Shown here in pieces: positions 1-7,985 of a DNA stretch of 21,021 bases. The stretch lies in contig CAXQRU010000038.1 in NCBI GenBank assembly GCA_964226685.1, positions 1 to 21,021 of the forward strand. Direction: 5' to 3'. The notes beneath the pieces are model-generated. The model did no database searches. It was not told where the DNA came from and worked only from the letters and a program-made list of their open reading frames with translations. Every line of letters starts with the position of its first letter. The first letter of the stretch is position 1. The stretch is from CAXQRU01 sp964226685. Lineage in GTDB: Bacteria; Pseudomonadota; Gammaproteobacteria; Pseudomonadales; Cellvibrionaceae. Made by a program: the position numbers and the translations under genes.

Positions 1-1097
1 TTTTTTTTTAGGTCATCTAAGGTGATGGCTCTTAGCTTTCTTTGAGATAGAATTTTTTTGACAGAGGTCACCCCTAAACCGGGGACACGTAACAAAGCTT
101 CTTTGCTGGCTCTATTGATATTTACAGGAAAAAAGTCACGATTGTTGAGTGCCCAGGAAAGTTTAGGGTCAATATCTAGCCTTAAATCAGGTCGATCATT
201 GGGTGTGATTTCATTGACGCTAAAACCATAAAATCGAAGCAGCCAATCAGCCTGATACAAGCGGTGTTCTCTCATCAGTGGTGGTTGGTTATTGGGTAGC
301 CCGGCATGAGAGTCGGGTATTGGGCTAAAAGCAGAGTAGTACACCCTTCTTAACTGGTAGCCAGAGTAAAGCTCGTATGCCGTTTTTAATATGGTTTGGT
401 CGGGCGTGGGTGTTGCGCCAATAATCATTTGTGTGCTTTGTCCGGCAGGCGTAAAAACAGGTGGCTTAAGTTTAGCCTTTTGAGCCGACTTTCGTTCTTT
501 TATTTTAAAGGCTACGGTGTTCATTCCTCGCTCCAGCTCTTTTCTATTTTTCTCTGGAGCTAGAATTTGTAAATCATCATCTGTGGGTAGTTCTATATTA
601 ATGCTTAGGCGGTCAGCATATAGTCCAGCTTCGGCCAGTAAATCTTCACTGGCTCCGGGAATAGTTTTTAAGTGGATGTATCCTTTGTAGCCTTCCTCGA
701 TGCGTAATCGTTTTGCCACCAATACCAATTGCTCCATCGTATAGTTAGCATCACGGATGATGCCTGAGCTTAAAAATAAACCTTCGATATAATTGCGTTT
801 ATAAAATTCAATTGTGAGATAAACGACATCGTCAACGCTGAAGCGAGCCCTCTCAACATTACTCGATACACGGTTAATACAATATTTGCAATCAAAAATA
901 CAGTAATTGGTCAGTAATATTTTTAGCAGAGAAATACAGCGGCCATCAGGTGTATAGCTATGGCAGATGCCCATACCCTCTGTGCTGCCGATTCCTTTGC
1001 CTTGCCTTTGTGTATTTGAACCCGAGCTGGAGCATGAGGCATCGTACTTGGCTGCATCTGATAAAATCGCTAATTTTTGGTTCAGGGTCAGTGGCAT
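1..1097 (-). CDS. Putative DNA modification/repair radical SAM protein (UDG-linked family), C-terminus cut by window edge
   Basis: I translated this frame by hand: 365 codons are open from the ATG at 1097 to base 3, with no stop, so the C-terminus lies outside the window. The cluster motif CIFDCKYC (C66, C70, C73) is the CxxxCxxC that binds the [4Fe-4S] cluster of radical SAM enzymes. Near residues 325-355 a helix-hairpin-helix-like stretch (NINRASKEALLRVPGLG) suggests DNA binding. This combination fits the family named 'putative DNA modification/repair radical SAM protein', usually near 420 residues and often next to a uracil-DNA-glycosylase-superfamily partner; that partner would lie beyond base 1. 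Its substrate is unknown. The start overlaps the recN stop (TAATG), so it is probably translated from the recN message and shares its SOS control. The visible end runs into nine A's in the coding sense. Family is fairly sure, function is not. Confidence 0.85.
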   Translation of the reverse strand, partial: MPLTLNQKLAILSDAAKYDASCSSSGSNTQRQGKGIGSTEGMGICHSYTPDGRCISLLKILLTNYCIFDCKYCINRVSSNVERARFSVDDVVYLTIEFYKRNYIEGLFLSSGIIRDANYTMEQLVLVAKRLRIEEGYKGYIHLKTIPGASEDLLAEAGLYADRLSINIELPTDDDLQILAPEKNRKELERGMNTVAFKIKERKSAQKAKLKPPVFTPAGQSTQMIIGATPTPDQTILKTAYELYSGYQLRRVYYSAFSPIPDSHAGLPNNQPPLMREHRLYQADWLLRFYGFSVNEITPNDRPDLRLDIDPKLSWALNNRDFFPVNINRASKEALLRVPGLGVTSVKKILSQRKLRAITLDDLKK

Positions 1098-2755
1098 TAG
1101 TGTAAACCATGTCCTAGCATTTGCTCGGCGTGCGCTAGAGATTGCTGGCTAAGTTGGTCGCCGCTAATCATTCTGGCGATTTCTTCAATTTGTTGCTGCC
1201 CTGTCAAAGCTTTAATAGTTGAATAAGTTTGCTTTTTCTTCGTTTGCTTCTGTACTTGCCAGTGTTGTTTGGCGAAGCTAGCGACTTGAGCCAAGTGAGT
1301 CACACAAAACACTTGGCACTTTTGCCCAAGTGTTGCCAATAGTTTGCCAACTACCAGCGCCGTGGCACCGCCAATGCCAACATCGACTTCGTCAAATACT
1401 AGGGTGGGTATTCGACAAGATTCTGCGGTGATTACCTCTATGGCCAGACTGATTCGAGAAAGCTCTCCACCTGATGCGACTTTATGCAGCTCCTTAGCAG
1501 GCAAGCCAGGGTTTGTGCTGATTAAAAATTCAATGTGGTCAATCCCGTGCTGTTTGGCTTGTTCAGGGTTAGGATTGATATCAATGGTGAGTCTGGCATC
1601 TTTCATGCTGAGTTCGTGCAACAATTGGTTGACTTTCTGACTCAGTTGTTTTGCAATTTTGATACGTTTTTGAGAAAGCTTGTTGGCGCATTCATCGTAT
1701 GCTCTACGAGCTTCAATACAGGCGTGCTCGAGAGTTTCTAAATCTTGGCCGCTATTGTTGAGCGTTGCCAACTCTTCGGCTAGGCGTTGGTGAAGTTCTG
1801 GCAGGCTTTCAGGTTCAACGCGATGTTTTCTGGCGGTGTCGTAAATGGTCGATAGCCGTTGTTCTATGCGGTGCAGCTCGCTTGGATCACATTCTACACG
1901 ATCAACAAATTGCCTAAGATCATTTTGTGCTTCATCGATTTGAATAGCGGCTTCATGAAGTAAGTTGCTTGCATTGGTGAGGCCACCAGACAATTTCTGT
2001 AATTCAGCAATTTTTTGCTTGGCAAGATGCAATTGGCTCATCAAGCCTGACTCATCCTCATAGAGGGCTAGCAAAAAGTGGCTCTCTTGTAAAATTTGTT
2101 CAGAGTTGGCAAGAGTGGTTTGTTGTTGCTCAAGTGTCTCCAGTTCACATTCAGAAAGATCGAGTTGATCCAGCTCAGCGACTTGATAGCTTAATAGTTG
2201 TTGTCGAGCGCTTTGCTCATCGGTTTGCGTGTGTAATTGGTGCAAGCGTTCTGAGAGTTCTTGCCATTGCAGATAGTGTTGTTTGACGCTCGAAACTAGT
2301 GCGTGATGATTGCCGTAGTCATCCAGCAGATGACGCTGATGCTCCTTTTTTAACAGAGATTGGTGAGCATGCTGACTGTGAATGTCTACCAGCATTTCTC
2401 CCAGTGCTCGAACTTGAGCTTGTGTAACACTATGTCCGTTCACGGTGCTGCGAGATCGGCCTTCTTGAGTGACCGTTCTGTTGATAATGCACTCGTTATG
2501 GCTATTAAGCCCCTGGTCTTCAAGCCATTTAACGGCGTTGGCTGGTGGGGTGAAATTGGCGGTAATGGTAGCCTTGTCAGCACCTAGTCTGACGCAATCG
2601 CCACTGGTTCTGGCGCCAAGAACGATTCCGAGAGCGTCAAGCAATAGAGATTTGCCTGTTCCAGTCTCTCCGGTAATGGCGGTCATGCCGCTATTGAGTT
2701 CCAGCTCAAGGTGTTCGACGAGCATAAAGTTGTCAATTGTGATGTGGGTAATCAT
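1097..2755 (-). CDS. recN: DNA repair protein RecN
   Basis: RecN is an SMC-like ATPase that acts in recombinational repair of double-strand breaks. From the ATG at 2755 it is 552 residues, the usual family length. Visible parts: Walker A GETGTGKS at residues 29-36, a long glutamine-rich coiled-coil middle, the ABC signature region ASGGELSRISLAI and Walker B LVFDEVDVGIGG near the C-terminus. A GTG at 2767 would add four residues, but RecN proteins normally begin with a sequence like MITHITIDNF, so I chose 2755. No strong Shine-Dalgarno is seen before either start; the leader is short. Two LexA boxes overlap the promoter. It is divergent from grpE, and its TAA overlaps the ATG of the radical SAM gene downstream. 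Confidence 0.97.
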   Translation of the reverse strand: MITHITIDNFMLVEHLELELNSGMTAITGETGTGKSLLLDALGIVLGARTSGDCVRLGADKATITANFTPPANAVKWLEDQGLNSHNECIINRTVTQEGRSRSTVNGHSVTQAQVRALGEMLVDIHSQHAHQSLLKKEHQRHLLDDYGNHHALVSSVKQHYLQWQELSERLHQLHTQTDEQSARQQLLSYQVAELDQLDLSECELETLEQQQTTLANSEQILQESHFLLALYEDESGLMSQLHLAKQKIAELQKLSGGLTNASNLLHEAAIQIDEAQNDLRQFVDRVECDPSELHRIEQRLSTIYDTARKHRVEPESLPELHQRLAEELATLNNSGQDLETLEHACIEARRAYDECANKLSQKRIKIAKQLSQKVNQLLHELSMKDARLTIDINPNPEQAKQHGIDHIEFLISTNPGLPAKELHKVASGGELSRISLAIEVITAESCRIPTLVFDEVDVGIGGATALVVGKLLATLGQKCQVFCVTHLAQVASFAKQHWQVQKQTKKKQTYSTIKALTGQQQIEEIARMISGDQLSQQSLAHAEQMLGHGLH

Positions 2756-2766
2756 AATGGTGTCCA

Positions 2767-2782
2767 CTGTGTTAATTAACAG
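2767..2782 (-). promoter_or_regulatory. LexA (SOS) box 1 of recN
   Basis: The 16-mer CTGTGTTAATTAACAG (plus strand) is a full CTG-N10-CAG match to the gammaproteobacterial LexA operator. It sits at the predicted transcription start and overlaps the alternative GTG codon at 2767. Repression by LexA is inferred from the motif and from known SOS control of recN in E. coli. Confidence 0.75.
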
Positions 2783-2797
2783 TGTTAATTTATACAG
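2782..2797 (-). promoter_or_regulatory. LexA (SOS) box 2 of recN
   Basis: On the minus strand CTGTATAAATTAACAC has a perfect left half (TACTGTATA with its flank) and one mismatch in the right CAG. It abuts box 1 and covers the -10 element. Tandem LexA boxes at recN are known in E. coli, which makes the weaker match credible. Confidence 0.6.
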
Positions 2798-2817
2798 TAT
2801 ATTTTATGGTTTGCCAA
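2789..2817 (-). promoter_or_regulatory. Sigma70 promoter of recN
   Basis: On the minus strand TTGGCA (2817-2812) and TATAAA (2794-2789) are separated by exactly 17 bases, a near-consensus sigma70 promoter. Transcription would begin around 2782, about 27 bases before the ATG at 2755. The -10 lies inside the upstream LexA box, so a bound repressor would block it. Confidence 0.7.
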
Positions 2818-2846
2818 TACTTTTTTATATTCTGGTTTTTGGAGAT

Positions 2847-2872
2847 CTTGAAACTGGGTGTTAAGGCCATAT
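2847..2872 (+). promoter_or_regulatory. Sigma32-like heat-shock promoter of grpE
   Basis: CTTGAAA (2847-2853) matches the sigma32 -35 consensus exactly. After 11 bases comes GGCCATAT (2865-2872), which keeps the CCAT-T core of the CCCCATNT -10. The spacing is at the short end of the known range. Position, about 55 bases before the grpE start and upstream of grpE-dnaK-dnaJ, supports heat-shock control. Confidence 0.6.
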
Positions 2873-2926
2873 ATACAGGCGATCAATGCGCTGTTTTGGG
2901 CGATTTATAGAGTAAATGGAGGCTTC

Positions 2927-3508
2927 ATGTCACAAGAAACACCCTATGATGCAATGATTAAAGATGAATTGGAGCAACAGGCGAATGCAGAGGCTCTGGC
3001 CAGTGATAATGCCGACGATGCGCCTCTGCAGGAGAGCGCTCAAGTGCCCAGTGAAGAAGTTGCTCGTCTCGAAGAGCAGGTTCAAGTCTTAAAAGACCAG
3101 TTATTGCGGGAACAAGCTGAGACCCAAAATATACGTCGCCGTGCCGATCAAGATATACAAAAAGCTCATAAGTTTGCCCTAGAGCGTTTTGTTGGTGAGC
3201 TTTTGCCGGTGGCGGATAACCTGGAAAGAGCCTTGGTTGCGGCCAAAGAGAAAGGTGTTGAAGCGGACTTAGAGGGTGTGGAGTTAACGCTGAAAGAGCT
3301 GCTTAAGGTATTTGAAAAATTTTCCGTGGTGGCGATTAATCCTGAAGGCGAGCCGTTCGATCCAGAATTGCATCAAGCGATGTCGATGGTGCCCAACGAT
3401 GACGTGGAGCCTAATACGGTGCTGACTGTCTTCCAGAAGGGTTATACCTTGTCGGGTCGCTTGGTGCGCCCGGCGATGGTTGTGGTATCGAATTCTTCGG
3501 CTTCTTAA
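2927..3508 (+). CDS. grpE: Nucleotide exchange factor GrpE
   Basis: GrpE releases ADP from DnaK and so resets the Hsp70 folding cycle in the cytoplasm. From the ATG at 2927 (protein start MSQETPYDAM) it has 193 residues, a normal length. A GGAGG lies 4 bases upstream of this ATG; the open frame extends further up to 2858, but that part has no family similarity and no ribosome-binding site. The acidic N-terminus is followed by a long helix/coiled coil (RLEEQVQVLKDQLLREQAE, then NIRRRADQDIQKA) and the C-terminal beta domain ending GYTLSGRLVRPAMVVV, the typical GrpE signature. It is the first gene of the grpE-dnaK-dnaJ-dapB series and divergent from recN. Confidence 0.97.
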   Translation: MSQETPYDAMIKDELEQQANAEALASDNADDAPLQESAQVPSEEVARLEEQVQVLKDQLLREQAETQNIRRRADQDIQKAHKFALERFVGELLPVADNLERALVAAKEKGVEADLEGVELTLKELLKVFEKFSVVAINPEGEPFDPELHQAMSMVPNDDVEPNTVLTVFQKGYTLSGRLVRPAMVVVSNSSAS

Positions 3509-3511
3509 GGG

Positions 3512-3538
3512 GTTGAAAAATCGTTTAAAAGGCCAACA
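3512..3538 (+). promoter_or_regulatory. Possible second sigma32-like promoter before dnaK
   Basis: GTTGAAA (3512-3518), 12 bases, then GGCCAACA (3531-3538) echoes the layout of the grpE promoter (CTTGAAA-N11-GGCCATAT). The -10 match is weak, so this may be chance; it would give dnaK its own heat-shock start in the 81-base gap. Confidence 0.3.
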
Positions 3539-3589
3539 TTAAAGAACAACTAACATAATTATTGATTTTACCGAAATTTGGAGAACCTA

Positions 3590-5509
3590 ATGGGAAAAAT
3601 TATTGGGATAGACTTAGGAACGACTAACTCTTGTGTTGCTATATTAGAGGGTGATAAGCCTAAGGTTATTGAAAATGCTGAGGGTGATCGTACCACCCCA
3701 TCAATCGTTGCCTTCAATGAAGAGGGTGAGGTGCTAGTGGGCCAGAGCGCCAAGCGCCAGGCGGTGACCAACCCTACCAATACCCTGTTTGCGGTCAAGC
3801 GCCTTATCGGTCGTAAGTTCAAAGATGATGTCGTGCAAAAAGACATTTCTATGGTGCCTTACAAAATTATCCCGGCGGATAATGGCGATGCTTGGGTTGA
3901 GGTAAAGGGCGACAAAAAGGCACCGCCACAAATTTCTGCCGAAGTCTTGAAAAAAATGAAAAAGACCGCTGAGGATTATCTGGGTGAGCCTGTGACTGAA
4001 GCGGTTGTTACGGTGCCTGCGTACTTTAACGACTCTCAGCGTCAAGCCACTAAAGATGCGGGTAGGATAGCAGGTCTTGATGTTAAGCGTATTATAAACG
4101 AGCCAACGGCTGCTGCCCTTGCCTATGGTATGGACAAAGCCAAAGGCGACCGCACTATTGCCGTTTATGATTTGGGTGGTGGTACCTTCGATATTTCAAT
4201 CATCGAGATCGCGGATGTCGATGGTGAACACCAATTTGAAGTGTTATCGACAAATGGTGATACTTTCCTTGGTGGTGAAGATTTTGATTTGGCATTAATT
4301 GAGTATTTGGCGGCCGAATTTAAAAAGGATACAGGCATTGATCTTCATAATGATCCGCTAGCCCTTCAGCGTTTGAAAGAAGCCTCTGAAAAGGCCAAGA
4401 TCGAACTATCGACCAGTCAGCAAACCGAAGTGAATCTGCCTTATATCACCGCTGATGCAAGCGGTCCGAAGCACTTGGTGGTTAAGTTGACTCGTGCCAA
4501 GCTGGAATCACTGGTTGAGAATTTAGTGGTTCGGTCACTAGAGCCTTTGAAAATCGCATTGGAAGATGCTGACCTCAGTGTGGGTGAGATTGATGATGTG
4601 ATTTTGGTGGGCGGTCAAACTCGTATGCCTTTGGTTCAGAAAAAAGTTGCAGAGTTCTTTGGTAAAGAGCCTCGTAAGGATGTGAATCCAGATGAAGCCG
4701 TTGCCATGGGTGCTGCGATTCAAGGTGCGGTATTGGCTGGTGATGTAAAAGATGTTCTATTGTTGGACGTAACACCTCTTACCTTGGGTATTGAAACTCA
4801 AGGTGGCGTGGCGACTCCGTTAATCGATAAGAACACCACCATCCCAACCAAAAAGTCGCAAACCTTCTCGACAGCGGATGATAATCAAACGGCAGTAACC
4901 ATTCACGTGGTACAAGGTGAGCGTAAGCAAGCGGCACAGAACAAATCTTTGGGGCGTTTTGACTTGAGCGATATTCCTCCAGCGCCTCGTGGTATGCCGC
5001 AAATTGAGGTAACTTTCGATATCGATGCCAATGGTATCTTGAATGTCAGCGCCAAAGATAAGGCAACGGGCAAACAGCAGTCAATCGTGATTAAAGCGTC
5101 TTCTGGTTTGAGTGATGAAGAAGTTGAAAAAATGATAGCCGATGCTCAGGCCAATGCCGAAGCGGATAAGAAATTCGAAGAAGTGGTGAAGGCGCGAAAC
5201 ACGCTTGAAGGCTTGATTCACGCGACTCAAAAAACGGTGGCTGAAGCCGGTGATAAAGCGTCTGACGAAGAGAAAGCGGCGATTGAGGCAGCTCTCAAAG
5301 AGGCTCAAGAGGCGGTGAAGAGTGAAGATAAGAGCGTGCTGGAAGCGGCGACCACTAAATTGACGGAAGCCTCCTCAAGCCTAGCGCAAAAACTTTACGC
5401 TGAACAAGCGGCGGCCGGTGAAGCTCAGGCCGCTCAAGGGCAAGCTAAGCAAGAAGCGGATGACGGTGTTGTCGATGCTGAGTTCGAAGAAGTTAAAGAA
5501 GACAAGTAG
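3590..5509 (+). CDS. dnaK: Molecular chaperone DnaK (Hsp70)
   Basis: DnaK binds exposed hydrophobic peptide segments and cycles them by ATP hydrolysis with DnaJ and GrpE. From the ATG at 3590 it is 639 residues, the standard size. The N-terminal ATPase domain shows IIGIDLGTTNS at the start, VYDLGGGTFDIS (phosphate 2 loop) and ILVGGQTRMP (adenosine loop). The substrate-binding domain begins after the linker DVLLLDVTPLTLGIET. The C-terminal lid is Ala/Glu/Lys rich and ends with the conserved acidic tail VVDAEFEEVKEDK. GGAG sits 6 bases before the ATG; an upstream in-frame TTG at 3578 overlaps this site and is not used. A strong terminator follows the stop. Confidence 0.99.
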   Translation: MGKIIGIDLGTTNSCVAILEGDKPKVIENAEGDRTTPSIVAFNEEGEVLVGQSAKRQAVTNPTNTLFAVKRLIGRKFKDDVVQKDISMVPYKIIPADNGDAWVEVKGDKKAPPQISAEVLKKMKKTAEDYLGEPVTEAVVTVPAYFNDSQRQATKDAGRIAGLDVKRIINEPTAAALAYGMDKAKGDRTIAVYDLGGGTFDISIIEIADVDGEHQFEVLSTNGDTFLGGEDFDLALIEYLAAEFKKDTGIDLHNDPLALQRLKEASEKAKIELSTSQQTEVNLPYITADASGPKHLVVKLTRAKLESLVENLVVRSLEPLKIALEDADLSVGEIDDVILVGGQTRMPLVQKKVAEFFGKEPRKDVNPDEAVAMGAAIQGAVLAGDVKDVLLLDVTPLTLGIETQGGVATPLIDKNTTIPTKKSQTFSTADDNQTAVTIHVVQGERKQAAQNKSLGRFDLSDIPPAPRGMPQIEVTFDIDANGILNVSAKDKATGKQQSIVIKASSGLSDEEVEKMIADAQANAEADKKFEEVVKARNTLEGLIHATQKTVAEAGDKASDEEKAAIEAALKEAQEAVKSEDKSVLEAATTKLTEASSSLAQKLYAEQAAAGEAQAAQGQAKQEADDGVVDAEFEEVKEDK

Positions 5510-5531
5510 GGCTTAGGCCTTGAGCGTGGGT

Positions 5532-5563
5532 CGCAATCTGTGAAAGCAGATTGCGGCTTTTTT
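5532..5563 (+). terminator. Intrinsic terminator between dnaK and dnaJ
   Basis: CGCAATCTG (5532-5540) pairs perfectly with CAGATTGCG (5547-5555) around a 6-base loop, followed by GC and six T's. It lies 21 bases before dnaJ. No promoter fits in the remaining gap, so dnaJ must depend on read-through; the element probably lowers dnaJ relative to dnaK. Confidence 0.85.
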
Positions 5564-5583
5564 GTTGAGAATAGAGAAGTATT

Positions 5584-6699
5584 ATGTCTAAAGCAGATTA
5601 CTATGAGGTGTTAGGTGTTGACAAAGGTGTGTCAGCCAAGGATTTGAAAAAAGCCTATCGCCGAGTTGCAATGAAATATCACCCTGATCGAAACCCAGGC
5701 GATAGCGCGGCTGAGGAAAAATTTAAGGAAGCTAGCGAGGCTTATGAAGTCTTATCGGATGATCAAAAGCGTGCTGCTTATGATCAATATGGGCATGCAG
5801 GTGTCGATACCTCAGCAGGTGGTGCTGGTGGCGGTTTTGGTAGCTTCAGTGATATCTTTGGCGATGTTTTTGGTGATATTTTTGGTGGTGGTCGCGGTGG
5901 TCGCAGTCGAGGCCCACAGCGCGGCTCAGACTTACAATACACTCTCGAATTGGATTTAGAAGAAGCGGTAAAGGGCACCACTGCAAAAATCAAAGTGCCA
6001 ACGTTGGTAGGTTGTAAAACTTGTAACGGCAGCGGTGCTAAAGCCGGTAGCAAGCCAATGCAATGTACAACCTGTGGCGGCATTGGTCAGCTGCGTATGC
6101 AGCAAGGTTTTTTTTCCGTTCAGCAAACGTGTCATGCCTGTCGTGGCTCTGGTACCACTATTAGCGATCCTTGTCGTACCTGTCATGGTCAGGGGCGAGT
6201 TGAAGAAGCAAAAACGCTCTCTGTTAAGGTGCCTGCAGGCGTTGACACTGGTGATCGAATTCGCTTAACGGGCGAAGGTGAGGCAGGGCCAAGTGGCGGG
6301 CCGGCTGGTGATCTGTATGTTCAAGTGTCTGTCAGAAAGCATCCAATTTTTGAGAGAGACGAGGCTGACCTTTATTGCGAAATCCCCATCAACTTTGTGG
6401 ATGCCGCCTTAGGTGGTGAGCTGGAAGTGCCAACCCTCGATGGCAAAGTCAAACTCAAGGTTCCCGCAGAAACTCAAACGGGTAAATTGTTCCGCTTGCG
6501 GGGTAAAGGTGTTAAGCCAGTGCGTGGTGGGATGCAGGGGGATTTGCTATGCCGAATCGCTGTTGAGACACCTGTTAATCTAACAGCTCGCCAAAAAGAG
6601 TTGTTAAAAGAATTCAAAGCTGAAACCCAAGGCAATAACCATTCGCCAAAGCAAAACTCTTGGTTTGAAGGCATGAAGAATTTTTTTGGTGGCAATTAA
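5584..6699 (+). CDS. dnaJ: Co-chaperone DnaJ (Hsp40)
   Basis: DnaJ delivers unfolded substrates to DnaK and stimulates its ATPase. The 371-residue protein has all classical type I parts: J domain with HPD at 33-35; a Gly/Phe-rich region about 78-105; a zinc-binding domain with four CxxCxGxG-type motifs (Cys 144/147, 161/164, 183/186, 197/200); and the C-terminal substrate-binding and dimerisation region. The start ATG at 5584 gives the expected MSKADYYEVLGV and has GAGAAG a few bases upstream. It lies just past the dnaK terminator and 25 bases before dapB. Confidence 0.99.
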   Translation: MSKADYYEVLGVDKGVSAKDLKKAYRRVAMKYHPDRNPGDSAAEEKFKEASEAYEVLSDDQKRAAYDQYGHAGVDTSAGGAGGGFGSFSDIFGDVFGDIFGGGRGGRSRGPQRGSDLQYTLELDLEEAVKGTTAKIKVPTLVGCKTCNGSGAKAGSKPMQCTTCGGIGQLRMQQGFFSVQQTCHACRGSGTTISDPCRTCHGQGRVEEAKTLSVKVPAGVDTGDRIRLTGEGEAGPSGGPAGDLYVQVSVRKHPIFERDEADLYCEIPINFVDAALGGELEVPTLDGKVKLKVPAETQTGKLFRLRGKGVKPVRGGMQGDLLCRIAVETPVNLTARQKELLKEFKAETQGNNHSPKQNSWFEGMKNFFGGN

Positions 6700-6724
6700 T
6701 AACCCAATCAATAAGAGATAATCG

Positions 6725-7543
6725 ATGACAGTAAAAATAGCGGTGACTGGTGCGGCTGGTCGAATGGGGAAAATGTTGATCGAGTCGGTGCATCAAACCG
6801 AAGGTGTGGTGTTGGCCGCGGCCATCGAAAGGCCAGGATCTTCTGTGATTGGTGTTGATGCGGGTGATTTGGCAGGCATTGGAGCTATTGGTGTTACTGT
6901 GGTTGAAAACATAGAAGCTGTGATAGATCAATTTGATGTATTGATTGATTTCACGGCTCCAGTCGCGACGGTGGCCAATACCAAACTTTGCGCTCAGTAT
7001 CAAAAAGCCATTGTGATTGGCACCACAGGTTTTGCTCAAGAGGATTTGGCACTCATCGAAGCGTTGTCGAATACAACCAAAGTTTGCAAGGCGGCCAACT
7101 ACAGCACCGGAGTTACGCTCTGTTTAAAACTGCTTGAAATGGCGGCCGGAGTGCTGGGCGATGATGTCGATATTGAGATTGTGGAAGCTCACCATCGTCA
7201 TAAGGTCGATGCTCCCTCGGGAACGGCATTGCGAATGGGCGAGGTAATCGCCAAGACCCTAGGGCGAGATCTTAAGCAGTGCGCTGTCTATGGTCGTGAA
7301 GGGCAAACTGGCGCGCGAGACCGCAAAACCATTGGATTTGCAACAGTGAGAGGTGGTGATGTGGTGGGTGATCACACGGCCATGTTTTTGGCTGATGGCG
7401 AGCGTATTGAGATTACTCACAAGGCCTCTAGCCGTTTTGCTTTTGCCAGTGGCGCAGTAAAGGCGTCAAAATGGCTAGCCAATCAACCCAATGGCTTGTA
7501 CGATATGGAGGATGTATTAGGCTTATCAAGACTTGGGAGTTGA
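6725..7543 (+). CDS. dapB: 4-hydroxy-tetrahydrodipicolinate reductase DapB
   Basis: DapB reduces the product of DapA with NAD(P)H in the diaminopimelate route to lysine and peptidoglycan. It has 272 residues, typical length. The nucleotide-binding loop GAAGRMG is at 9-15. The substrate-binding/catalytic motif EAHHRHKVDAPSGTAL spans about 154-169, with H156 and K160 equivalent to H159 and K163 of the E. coli enzyme. AAGAGA precedes the ATG. It follows dnaJ by 25 bases, and its stop overlaps the region carrying the ribosome-binding site of the next gene, a response regulator, so the two are likely co-transcribed. In Pseudomonas the next gene is expected to be carA; here it is 5.2 kb away. Confidence 0.98.
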   Translation: MTVKIAVTGAAGRMGKMLIESVHQTEGVVLAAAIERPGSSVIGVDAGDLAGIGAIGVTVVENIEAVIDQFDVLIDFTAPVATVANTKLCAQYQKAIVIGTTGFAQEDLALIEALSNTTKVCKAANYSTGVTLCLKLLEMAAGVLGDDVDIEIVEAHHRHKVDAPSGTALRMGEVIAKTLGRDLKQCAVYGREGQTGARDRKTIGFATVRGGDVVGDHTAMFLADGERIEITHKASSRFAFASGAVKASKWLANQPNGLYDMEDVLGLSRLGS

Positions 7544-7544
7544 T

Positions 7545-7985
7545 GTGAGAGATGCGGTAGAGATTTTATTGGTTGAAGACAATATTGGCGATGTTGAGTT
7601 AACCAAAGAAGCGCTCTCACGAGGAAAAATAAATAATCATTTACATGTAGTGCACGATGGCGAATGTGCACTGCAATTTCTTCGCAAAGAAAATGAATTC
7701 GCTGATGTGCCAACCCCCGATATTGTCTTACTGGACTTAAACCTTCCAAAATTGAGTGGCCACGAGGTCTTAAAAGTCGTCAAAGAAACCCCAGAGTTGC
7801 TGACTATTCCTATCATTGTCTTGACCAGTTCAAGTGATCACTCCGATATTCGTAAAACCTATCAATTGCATGGTAATAGCTTTGTGACAAAGCCGGTCAG
7901 TATTAATGATTTCTTAGAGGTGGTCAGGGCGATTGAGGGGTTTTGGATTGAAATCGTTAAGCTGCCAACTCGAGATGCCTCATGA
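7545..7985 (+). CDS. Single-domain response regulator, Rcp1-like
   Basis: A stand-alone phosphoreceiver domain of 146 residues with no output domain. Conserved positions: acidic pocket E11/D12 (LLVEDN), phosphoacceptor D64 in VLLDLNLPKLSG, switch T94 (VLTSS) and K116 (FVTKP). The long beta4-alpha4 stretch and the motif VLTSSSDHSDIRKTYQLHGNS are typical of the Rcp1 type, first known from cyanobacterial phytochrome signalling. I chose GTG at 7545 because GGGAG (7535-7539) lies 5 bases upstream; a TTG at 7533 overlaps that site. It starts one base after the dapB stop and ends in an ATGA overlap with a histidine kinase, the likely partner. Output must be by protein contact or phosphotransfer; the target is unknown. 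Confidence 0.9.
   Translation: MRDAVEILLVEDNIGDVELTKEALSRGKINNHLHVVHDGECALQFLRKENEFADVPTPDIVLLDLNLPKLSGHEVLKVVKETPELLTIPIIVLTSSSDHSDIRKTYQLHGNSFVTKPVSINDFLEVVRAIEGFWIEIVKLPTRDAS

Noticed and set aside
1344..2864. Several plus-strand open frames across recN
   Set aside because: They lie opposite a clear RecN frame, show no family features and have no ribosome-binding sites.
2858..2926. N-terminal extension of GrpE
   Set aside because: It overlaps the heat-shock promoter and lacks a Shine-Dalgarno; the ATG at 2927 has GGAGG and gives a normal GrpE start.
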